This document shows positions 29,701-41,700 of a stretch of DNA of 64,000 nucleotides, one piece after another. The notes under the pieces are model-generated. The model worked only from the letters and a program-made list of their open reading frames with translations. It did no database searches and was not told where the DNA came from. The DNA lies in assembly GCF_963678635.1 (NCBI RefSeq), contig NC_087071.1, forward strand, positions 36,015,680 to 36,079,679. The letters are read 5' to 3'. The stretch's first letter is position 1, and each line of letters opens with the position of its first letter. This DNA comes from Symsagittifera roscoffensis (taxonomy: Eukaryota > Xenacoelomorpha > Acoela > Convolutidae). The position numbers and the translations under genes are program-made.

Positions 29701-32700
29701 CCTATGAAGTTTTTGGTAGACATAGTTTTGGATACATTGTTCGACTTGAGGTTTTTCGCCGGCTAGCGTACCATGCTATAATGGTGACGTATCTCAATTA
29801 AGACTCTTCGCTTCATGTTAATTCATGTGTTTGACAACGTAAAATTAGTTTTTCAAAACTGAAATTCAAATGAGTGTGGGGGTGGATGTTCGGTTGGAGT
29901 GGAACAGATCCAAAAATGGACTTTTATTATCAGAATTCTCATTTCATTCAATTTTTTCTGAAGGTTACCTTTGTGAAAAAAAAGTTTCAATCATAAAAAT
30001 TTCTTGTTTTTAAATTTTTTTGTGCTCTCCGAAATTTGAAAGCTCACAATTTTGGAAAAAGAGCTTATTGGCACTTCCAACTTCTCTTGGCTATGTTTTT
30101 TCTTCCAAATTTTCTCGATGGTGGTAAAGCTAGAATTGTTCAATGATTTTTTTCAAATAAATTGTGGATCTTTGAATTAAACTTCACGTTCAAATAATTT
30201 GTTCTTATCCTTTTCCTTATGGTTATGTGAACGTACATAAAATCACAGAAATCTTGAAGTTTCCTTGCATCTTAGTAAAGCATATTTCTGGCGTCTTAAC
30301 ATTTTTTAAAAACCTTCATTTTTTTTAAATTTTGGTTCGTGTTTTTGCTTCGAAATTAGTGAGAAGATCTGCTCCACGTACGTTTTAATTTTTCTCCTAG
30401 TGTGCTGAATATATATAAATTTTAAGCAAATATTTAAAAAGCTGGAATATTTTTGTTGTGACCGAGCAACTTTGTATTGGGGGTGTTTTAGTTTTTTTCC
30501 ACGCAAAATCAGTTAACAAAAATAATCGTCGTACTATTTTGAGTGATAAATCACATAAGAGTTTTTTAATTGTAATTCGAATGACATTTAAAAAAATTCA
30601 AAAAGCTGTCCTAGTGTTGAGAAAACTGGTTTAAAATTTCGAGTTTAACGAGTTTAAGTCAAATTTCGATTCAGTAAAGCGTTCAATTAACATTCGTTAT
30701 ATATAAAAGTTAGCAATTTGGGTTTAAAAAATTGATTATGTTATCAGGAAAACTACTTTTGGAAGCTTCATTTAGCGTTTTTCTGACCAAAAAAATCGAA
30801 AAATATATAATCTTTTAGTGCAAACAATTGAAAAAAAAAATTTTTTTCGTTTTTTAAATTTTCTGAAGACAAATAAAGTCATTTATGCATAGTTCATTAA
30901 ATATCTAATGTAGTTCTGTCATCACACGATGGACAAGAAAATATACTAAATTGAAAAAAAAAAAGAATTTTTTTTTTGAGAATGTGGTAGGAACATTCTG
31001 TGCTGCTTGTACAGCAACAGGCGATCCTTGTTTATTTGTAGATCTATCGAAATTGGGCAGCCTGACTCTGAAAATTCCAATGAGGAAACGGAAAATGCCA
31101 AAATATCTTCGAAGAGTGCTACTACATTGGCTGAATTAGGAGGTTAGTAGTAGACGTTTGCAATGATTAAGAATATTTCCAGCTTTTTTATTAAGCGACT
31201 GATACATCGAAATAGCGAATGCAAGCGAAGAGTCGTGTATAAATCTATTAGTATAAAAATGTATCCCTTGATTCCACTAGAAATCAAAAACTTTGCATTA
31301 GAGTTAATAACATGCCCCTATGCCAGATGAATGTAGTTCAGACTCCTACAAAAGTCGTGATCTTTTTTTTTTTTTTTTAGGAAAAGTCTTAAAATTTGTT
31401 CACGCAAAAGTTTTGAGTTTTCGCGGTTTGACTTTGATTTTTTTAAGTTCAGTTAATTTCCTTTGTTGAAAGGAAGGCAAAATCCACTATCAAACAGCAA
31501 AAGTGTAAAGGTCACCTAAAACGTGATCGACTTCTAGTTTCGAAAATGGAATATAATTATCCCAGCGAAATATCAGTTTTACATATTTCTGAACTTGGGT
31601 TAATTTTTACAAAAAATTACATTGTAAGATGTTCTAGAAATTCATAAAGCTTTAAGGGCAATCATTTTTTAAATTGAATTTCGAAAGTTGAGATTTTCAA
31701 AAAAATAATTCAGTGTTTTTTTCTTTTCCCTAGCTTTCATTGAATCTTCTCCAATTTGTTTATGATTTGAATACAATTTCGGTCGCTCATTAATCGAGAC
31801 TTAACGAATACGACCTTAGCTGCCCAATTTCAAACTTTTCATAATTTGTTTAAACGAATTATCTCATTAATTCCCGGCGTGAATAAGTTTTTCGAAAGGC
31901 ATCAAAATGTTCGAAAGCAAACATACAAGCAATTAAAACTGTTAACATCTTTTTTTCTTTCGCTGATTTGATAATAAATTCACAATATTTAAACATTTAC
32001 AGCTTTTTAGAAAAATTACAGCAGATGCGGAGGGAGAACTAACACTTTCTGAACCAGAAATAAAATGGTAACTTGGAATAAATTGTTGATACTCCATTGT
32101 GTAGATGATATCATTTGCTATCTTTTGTTTTGAAGCGCCATCTTCTCAAGAATCTATGAGCGTATTTCAGACTTCTAACATAGGTCGCGATTATTTACAT
32201 ATGCGAAGCCAGTGTATTAGTATGAACCTTCTTTTTCCAGCCTAAGTCGCAAATGTTGGTGCAATTTTTCAGGCCCCTAACAGCGTTTTAATAGCATGTG
32301 CTTTGACATTCGAATAGTAATAAGTTAGTTCATCAAATGAACCGAAAAAAGTTATTTGTTTCAAACAACATAACAATAATAAAACACGATTTCAGAAATT
32401 TTCTAACTCATATATCTCTCTATATCTCATATAATTTGAAATGCATAATTTTTACATAATATAGCTTTATGCGTAGCGATTTTTACATGCGAAGTTAGGG
32501 TGGATGACTTCAGTTTGTTAAATTTCAAACTTTGGTGCCACTTTTGCTGAATGGCATCGCAATTTATTAGCATATGTAGCTGCTTTATTCGTGACTAGTG
32601 TTTGTCGGTTGTTATGCTTGCGTGGCTGAGTGGATAAGATTGTACGTGAGACTCAAAATCTCTTGATTGCAGTAGGTCGCAGATTCGAATCCTTCACTTA

Positions 32701-35700
32701 GCCGAGTTTTTGCTAACTCAAGGCTTATTTCTACTTTTTCTCATTTCACGTGATAGAGCTGTTTTTTGGTCGTGTTCTCGCAAATGTTTGCGATGCGCAG
32801 CTTTGCCTCTGTATTATTTTCTTTTCGGGAAAAGTCTTAGAGTTTGTTCACGCCCCTTTTTTAAGTTTTCGCGGTTTGACTTTTGATTTCTTTTTCAGTT
32901 CAGTTCATTTACTTTAATAAAAGGAAGGCGAATTTCACTGTGTAACCGTCAAGGTCGCGAAGAACGTGATCGACTTCTAGTTTCGAAAGTGGAATTTAAT
33001 TTTCATATTTTCCTGCGAGAAAAAAATTATTGCTTGATCCAGTTTACTGAAATTGGGTTAATTTTATCAAAAAAGAGTCAATCATTAGCTCTTCTATTAA
33101 TTCGTTGAGCTTAAGGATCATCTTTTTTTTTGAATTTTGAAAGTTGAAAGTTTTAGAAAAAGTTAGTCCGTATTTTTTTTTCTGTTAACTGGCGTTCATT
33201 GAACTTTTCCAATTGTCTGTTGGCTCTACAATGTTCTACTAATGTGAAATAACTCATTTGATGTTTTTGCTTTTAAACAGTAAAATGGTGCCTCTGTTTA
33301 GTGGCCAGTGATCTTCCGCAGATAATGTTGGAGAATCTTCTTCTGTACGTGCCACCAGAATCATCCGATGACAAAGATAAGGTTGGCACAAGTTTCAGTC
33401 TGTTGGTTCTGTTTGTCCAAATCGGTGTCCGGTGTCAGTTGCTTGTCTGATTTTTGGCGTTTCGGGGGAATTTAGAGTTTACAGAGCTTTCTATGAGGGT
33501 GATGGGCAAAATTTTGCAGACCAATCGTATTTCGTAGGAGAGAGAGGGGAGCTTAAGTTTGTTATGTAATTTTTGTTTGCTTAAATTAGGGGTCTTGGTT
33601 GACCCATAATGGGTCTTGGTTGACCCATTGGGACGATACACTTCGGTTAAGACGAAAACAAAGAGCTGCGCTCCGACTAGGCAACTACAAAAACTAATTT
33701 TGGAACTAATTTACCAAAACTGTTTTTGTAGTCTACTTCTTGTAGACTAATTGTTTTTCTTGCAAGATGCGCTCGATACATGGTTTAACGGAAGTAGCTC
33801 CAGTTTGTTTATTTGAAATTAGGAAATTTATTTTTAGGACAACTGTCCGATTTGTCTTCTCGATATGGACACTGTCTACGATGATATGGATGAAAGGGAC
33901 AAAGGGGCCGGAAAAGTGAGTTTCGAAGTAGAATTCTGAGAGGCACTAGCGGATTTAGGGTATAGGGCAGACGTCCTGCCCACCCAGAAAATTTCACTTC
34001 CTGACCCCTGCTGTGCAGACAGAAAGTTTGATGAAAATAGCATCTTTGTTTGATAAAACTCGGAAAGTCAGTTTTTCGACCTGAAAAAACAAGTCGACAA
34101 AACTTTTGAAAATCCGACCCCGCTTGAACCCCCGTCTCGAGAAAATCGCAGATCAGCGTCTTCCAGATCAGCCAGCGTGTGCTAATTAGACCACATGTCA
34201 ATTTTCAAATTAATCGGATAATGTGAACAGTACTTTTACTTTTAAAAATTTGCAGCAAAGGGAAAAAGAGCCAGGTCTTGTAATGAAATTCATTAACCGA
34301 TTTTTTAAGCTCTCTTGAAGCGATGCGCAAATTTGTTTCGGCCAATATTTCTGAGAAATTGTACGCTCTGATTTAATTTAAATAATAGACTTTATGCGCA
34401 TGCGGATCATGGTATAGCATGGTTTTTATGGTTCGTTGAAGCAGTGTTGTGATTTGTGTTGTAGATCCCTAGCGATTTGGCTCTGACTTTTCCCTGCAAA
34501 CACCCTCTGCATTACGACTGTGCCCAGGAGGTGTTCAAAAACAACGAGGTCAGTATTTTAACAAATCTTCATCTATACCCCCCCATTTGCATAAGGTGAG
34601 ATTCATTACTAGGCCGTTATCAAGGGTACAAAATTCACATGCTGAACCGTTGAATTGTTTAATTATAGAGATGGAAATTTGTTACTAGGGGGGGGGGGGG
34701 GGGGGTAGTTAAAGAGATTCGAGTCTAGTAGAGAGTTAAACTATCAAGGGTACGTTTTAGTGCTTTTTCATTTTTTTTTTTCAATTTCATTTCAATTGAA
34801 TTAATACCTTACAGAATTTAATACATATGTTGTTGGATAGATCTTTACCTGCCCGCTTGCCAGAAGCATTACCAAGATCTTAGTGCTGTTTTAGAGTAAT
34901 TTTCTGTCATGTCCCATATGCAAGAGAGTGTTTGGAGGTGTGTTAACGGGAGGTCAACCTGAAAATGGAACTATGACATGTCAAATGATCCCCGATCCGT
35001 GCGCAGGATACGAAGACTGTTCAACCTATCAGATCGTGTACAATTTTCCACCGGGATTGCAGGCAAGTAAATTTTCAAATCTACGTCAGCCAAAAAACTT
35101 TTTATTGCGCATTTTGTCTGAGGGCTAATCCGATGACAGAAATATCGAACGGTGGAGAATCAACCAACCAAATTCCTTGGAATTGTTTCTAACCCGGTTA
35201 AATAATTTTTCAGCCTTTGTATTCCGGTCAAGTTGAAAACAAGAAAAGAAATTATACAATTATCATAAAAAGAATCGGTAAAAATACAAAAACGGTTTTG
35301 TTTTGCCTAGTGTTCTTGATTTGAGTTTTCTTCCTTACTTTTTGAGTAAAATGATCCATTTCACTTGTACAATTAAACTATAAAATTAGATAAAACTTGC
35401 TACAAACCAATATGCAATCAATATATAGCTAAATTCCATTATATTTGGCGTTTGTGTGATTCGCATATGTTCTAACCCTGGTAGAAGTTGATTTTACGCC
35501 AATTGAACGGAAACGCTCTGTGCACACCGCGAAGCTAGTGTATAAGTACGAACCTTCTTTTTTCCAACCTAAGTCGCGGCACCCCAATAATGGTAGGGCA
35601 CCTTTACAGCTTTTTGATAGCATGTGCTTTGGCATTCTAATAGTATTAAATTAACCCAGTTGATGCATTTTTAATTGATCATAAGAACTGAAAAAAGCTA

Positions 35701-38700
35701 TTTGTTTCAAACAACATCACAATATTAAAAACTCAATTTCAGAAATTTTCTAACTCACTATATCTCGCAATTTTTTGAAAAGCAAAGTTTATACATAATA
35801 TGGCTTCATGCTTTGCGATTTGTTACATGCAAAGTTAGTGTGGATGCCTTCAGTTTGTTGTGTTCCAAATTATTAATTGTAAAATTGAGTTTATTTGTAC
35901 TTGATGATGAATCCCATTGGTAATTTGTTAGCATATGCAGCTGCTTTATTCGTGACTAGTGCTTGTGGGTGGTTAAGCTTGAGAAGATAGTGCGTGAGAT
36001 TCAAAAGCTCCTGATTGCAGTAGGTCGCAGATTCAAATTCTATGCGTAGCCGAGTTTTTGCTAATTCGAGGCTTATTTCCACTTTTTCTTATTTAACTTG
36101 ATAGAGCTGCTTTTTGGTCGTGTTCTCGCAATTGTTTACGAAGCGCAGCTTCGCCTGTATGAAATTAACATTTGCAATTGATTTTATTATACTTATAATG
36201 CCATACTGCATTGAAATCCGAAAAAGCGAAACAGCTTGGCGAGGGCCAGGTCTCTTTTTCCGGAGACGGTCTTCTTAAGATTGGCAGTGAGGGCGATAAT
36301 GTTTCTTTTGTCGTAGTGCGTGCAAGTTATGTTATGCGTGCTGGTGTGTAGTAGCCCCTCGGACTAGCCGGTTTGACTTAACACGCTTAGTCTCCCAGTT
36401 TCATAGGGGGTGTCGATGTCGACATTTGGTTTACGGGATTTCTCTAAAAGATTTTGTACGGTATTACAAAAGCTATCTCCATTTAAATTCAAAGTTCAAC
36501 CTGGAAATGCATTAAAAAATCGTCGATGGGTTTGTTAATTTAGGCGTAGTTTTATATTCTTAAATCTTGCATATATAGATTTCATTCCACCTTAAGATGA
36601 AGCAAATTGTTTCATTATGTTTGCGATTAGCAAGAGTTATCAAACTGGAATTTTGATTTTTTCGAGACTTTTTAACAGAATCAAATCACTTGTATCTTGA
36701 CTCATAATGAATTTAAACTGCTATTGGTTTCCGGCCAGCTTAGCCTAGAAGTAACGAATATTCATGGGACGGCAAAGGTCCTGGGTTCGAATCTGACCAT
36801 AATATGTTTTTTTTTTCAAACGGGTCATGTTCTCTTTCAAATAAAATTCTCGGCCAATTATTTGTCTGCTCATCTGTTGTCGGATTATTTGTGACATCTT
36901 GAAATCGTTTTTTTTGCGCGCATTTTTTAATGTTGCTCTGAGTGTTTGATTTACTCTTCCAATTTTTACTTTTACCTACCTTGACTTCGTATGTCCTTCT
37001 TTGTTTTTTTTGTTTCTCTTAGAAAAGTTCACCGCCCAAATTATTTCGGCCTATTTTTTATCGTCTTAATGATCTAATTTTGGTCCGTTCAATGGAAACA
37101 CAGCTTAAACACTCCCTCCGCACTTTTCTTTTGGGTTGTATGTTTACCAATCGATTGATGCAATGTTTTCTTCTTCATCATGGAAAATTATTTCCAAACT
37201 CATTGGAAATTGTTATTGTTTTTCTTGGAAACTTCTACTGATTTTATGGGGAATATTTGGCTGTGCCCAGTTTTTTAGGAAACAAGTTATCGGCTTCAAA
37301 CAAGTCGAAGTTTTGAAACTTAGACTGTTTTTTCGTTTAAATTTTTTGACTTTACGCGAAAACTACCGTGATATTTCTCAGGTTGTGTTCAATCGGGAAA
37401 GCCCGTTTTGGGATTTTTTTTGCTTAAGCGGCCACAAACTATTTCCAGGAAAAAGTCTATAGATTTGGGAAATCTTTTCACCGTTTTTTAGAATTTTAGC
37501 CGTTTTTAGAAGCTTTTTTGAATTTTGTTGAAATTTACGTTCAAATCTGAGATGAAAAGTTCAGCTGAAAGAACCAGTCGCGATAATGTTCCCTGTACCA
37601 GCTCCCTAATTTTTCGTATTCATACTCTTCAGTAAGCAGACAAATACTATATTAAACAATCAGAATCGATATGAGAAAGTAAACTTACGAAATAAATAAT
37701 TATTAATTTCTTCATTGTCGCGATTCTGTTTGGTTAATTTAGTATTTGTCTGCTTACTGACGAGTATGAATGCGCGGTTGTCTAAATACTGCTACGTAAC
37801 CTCAATTGATCTGACGCAAAACATGCTTGTGGTTAATTAATCTTGTTGAAATAAAATAATCATGAAATTTGGTCTACTTGGCAGTATGGCAAATTTTTTA
37901 TCCATTGAATTTGACATTTGTGTTTTAAAATTTTTAAACTGTTCCTTTCTTCACTCTTGCACACTTTATTGCATTTGATAGCATCCAAAATCATTTTAAA
38001 TAGACTTTTGTAAAATCATATTCGAAAATCAAGGGGCGAGTTGAAAAAGTGCACCAATAACCACCTACTTAACTAGTCAAAAATGTAAACGCCACAAAAG
38101 AACATCTATCGACCATGAAATTAAATGAATAAAAGAAGAGTTGTTCAGTTTGTTCAACATGTTTTGGCTACTTTTGATTTGAAATTTATCGAATTTCGTG
38201 GTAACTAAATTTGAAAAGTAGAAAACTCAGAGTTGTTTACTTTCTTTTTGGGCTCTTTGCTATCATAGCCACAGCCTAGAAGTAGAAAACTCTTAGACTC
38301 CTACACTGAGTTTTATTATAGTGGAGGGACTATGTAATATTTGGAGGTTGGTTTTATTAGATAGCCTGTACTTTCTGAAAACGCATGTTTATCCGGATTA
38401 TAGCGGAATTAACAATATGGATAAACTTAAGAAAAATGGCATAGTCTTAATTGTATAACTTGGGCTCACCCTCATTTGCCTGTTTTTTGCATTTTGCTCT
38501 ATAGCATTTTGCGATGAAGTTTTGCGAAATTTTCTGCTTGCCGAGTTTTCATTATCCGCAAAGAAAATAGGGTTCGAAACATGTTCAATTGCTTCATAAG
38601 CGCACAAGCACAGCAGATGACTGTCGAAGCCAATGCACAAAAGCCCTTAATTTCACTAAAAAGTGTCAACATACATTTTTCTCAAAATTCTAAGAGCTTA

Positions 38701-41700
38701 AAAGCCATATATTTGTACATTGAAATTCGAACGTTGAAGGTTTTTTGAAAAAAAAAACAGGCAGTTTCGGTTTACTTGCGTATTGACACTTTTCCAATTG
38801 CCTTGTGGCTGTGTCTTTTGTTTTAAGTTAAAATCAGTTTTAAAAGCTTCATGCAGGAAGAACAAAAATTTCATGATATGATGTTTTTAGGGTCCGAAGA
38901 ATCCTCACCCTGGCAAACCGTACAATCGCTTTGGCTTTCCAAGAGTTGCATATCTTCCAAACAACCAACAAGGCACCCTGGTAATTGCTCAACATTTCAC
39001 AACATGGAATTGATGTTCCTGCTGTAAAAAATGTGCTGATGGCGTTCAAATTAATGTAATAATTACTAATCTTTGAATTGAAATTTATCTTTTTTGTACT
39101 GATTCTTTTGACAATTGGTTGACATTTTTCCCATGTCTATTTTATACTGTTCTATACTTTTTCACGCTAAAACTAGAGAAGTGTGAATTAAATTGTGCTC
39201 TGAATCGAACTGTGAAGTTATCTTAAAACTCTACTTTTACGCTTCAGCTGGTCAAGATGCTTAAAGTTGCTTTCGACCGTCGTCTCATCTTCACAGTTGA
39301 CAGATCTCACGTTACAGGTATTAAAAGTTTCAGTTATGTTCTCTGGCTGAAAATTTGACAACCTACTTTTCTATAAAGCTTTTTTCTATCTTTGTTCCTC
39401 CATGTTAAAATGCCTTTTCTGAAGACAATTTTAGTAGCCGTGTTCGCTCATGTGTTTTATGAAGTTCAAAGACCTTTTAAGTGGTATTTTTTTTCTGCAA
39501 AATTCGTAAATTGAAATGAACCTAAGTCTTTTTTTGGTTTTCTTGAGGTCATTGCCTCTTTCAAATGTATGTTGGCTATGTTTACACTAGCGAGCTTCGA
39601 TCGTAGTTAATTAGTACGAATCTTTTGTTCTTCTAACCTAACTCGCAATTAAAAGTGTTCAATTAAATGTATCTTTTGCTATAATCACGATATGTAGCAT
39701 TGGAAATTTCATAGCATCTGTTCTCTGCTTTGTTTGCGGCTACTGCTTGTGATTAGTTAAGCGTCCGCTGCTGAGTGGGTAGTGCGTGTGACTAATATTC
39801 TGTAGGTTGCAGGATCAACACGACACGTTGCAGAATTTTTACCTATTCAAGGTTTATTAAGAGTAATGAACGTAGTGGGTCTCTTAAATAGATCTTGCTG
39901 ATTTTTTTTTCACGCTCAATTTTGATTTTTCGCGGTTTGACTTGTGATTTCTTTTCAAGTTCAGTGCATTTCCATTGTTAAAAGGAAGGCATACTCTACT
40001 ATTGAACAGCAAAAGTGTAAAGGTAATGAAAAACGTGATCGACTTCTAATTTCGAAAAAGGAATTTAATTATCAGATTTCCCAGCGAAATAAAAGTTTTG
40101 CCTATTTGATCCAATTTTCTCTAATTGGGTTAATTTGAACAAAAATGTGTCCATCATAAATTTTCTGCAAATTCAAAGAGCTTTAAGGCCTTCAATTTTT
40201 TTCTTGGAATTTCAAAAGTTGAACGTTTTTTAGGAAACAAGTCAGTTTTTTTAAGAGTAATGAACGTAGTGAAGACTCTTTTATATGTCTTGCTGATTTT
40301 TTTGTTTGATTTTTTTTCAGGAAAAAGTCTTAAAATATTGATGCACTGAGGTATAATGCACTTTTTGAGTTCAATTGAAATTCATCTGCACTCTCCAAAT
40401 ACGAATGTGGGGATGGCGCGAAAAAACGTGAACGTATCTAGTTTCGAAAGTAGAATTTATTTTTTGAAAATTTCCCAGCAGAATAAAAACTTAATCTTTT
40501 GATCCAGTTTTCTCAACTTGGGTTCATGGTATCAAAAAAGCTCCATTCCTAAATTGTTCTAGAAATTAATAAAGAGCTTAAAGGGCATCTATTTTTTTTC
40601 TTTGAAATTCGAAAGTTGAGATTTTTTCAAGAAAGTCAGCGTTTTTAGTGTTTACTCGTGTTCCTTACTCTTTTCCCATCTTCGATTGGCTATGTTTCAG
40701 TTTCCTTGCGTTCATTACTCTTTTCCAACGAGCAGTTGGTTATGTTTCATAATTTTCCGTATTGCACTTTGTAAAGCTCCTTTTTGTCGTGTTCTGGCTA
40801 TTGTTTGCGAGGCGAAGCCTTGCATCTGTGTTAAAGACTTATTTTTTTTTCATGCGAAATTTAAGTTTTAAACGCTCCTTTTTGCGCTTGCTCTCAAAAA
40901 ATGATTAAAAAAACTGAAAACTTCATGTGCCCGCTGTTCTTGCACGAGCAAATGCTTTTTTAAAACTGATCGTTAATTTTTTCCACATAGATTGTGTTCA
41001 TTTTCTGTTTTCGGTTTGTTAAAGTTAGCTGTTGTGAAAAAGTCATTAAATTTGTTAAGCTCTAAATTGGTTTGTTGGTTTTCACTTCTGATGTTTTTTC
41101 ATTTTCCATAAAATTTCATTTTAAAAAAGGCAGGCGCATTTCAATCTCCAGTAAGGAAACTGCAAATGGTGCTTGAACATGTAAATGAGTTTTTAAAAAT
41201 CAAAAAGTGTAGTTCTTGAAGTTAAATTCAGAGAGCTGTGATGTGACGTTTTTCTCAGACTTTTGTAAGTAGGAACTATTTCGAAAGATTGCGTTTCCGA
41301 TCATCTTGCGTTTATCGACACTTTTCGAACTGTCTGTTTGCTATGTTTAGGAGTAAATGAACGTAGTTCAGGTTCTTATATAGGTCGTGATGATTTTTTC
41401 GTTTTTCTCTGGAAAAAGTGTTTACACTTGCGAGCTTGCAAGCATTTGTATTAGTACGAACCTTCTTTTTTCAACCTAACTCGCGAATAATATTGTTCTT
41501 TCATTTAGGGGCATTTTGCTATAATCACTATCTGTAGCCTTAAAATCTATAGCATCTGTTTTCTTTTTTATTTATGGCTAGTGTTTGTAATTTATTAAGC
41601 GTTCTTAGCTTTAAACCCATTATTTTTGTCTCTGAAATTTGAAAGTCGAGATTTCTAATGGTTTTTGAAGGCTGTATATGAACTTCATCCAAATTGTTGT

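Noticed and set aside
32616-32704. Functional tRNA-Leu gene
   Set aside because: The A and B boxes fit, but the same flanks repeat around five other copies and the acceptor stem does not pair well, so a SINE is the better reading.
34846-34894. Alternative deltex exon starting near ATCTTTACCTGCCCG, just before exon 34895
   Set aside because: It gives a TCPL string resembling a RING ligand pair but then stops in frame; the downstream exon supplies the proper CPIC.
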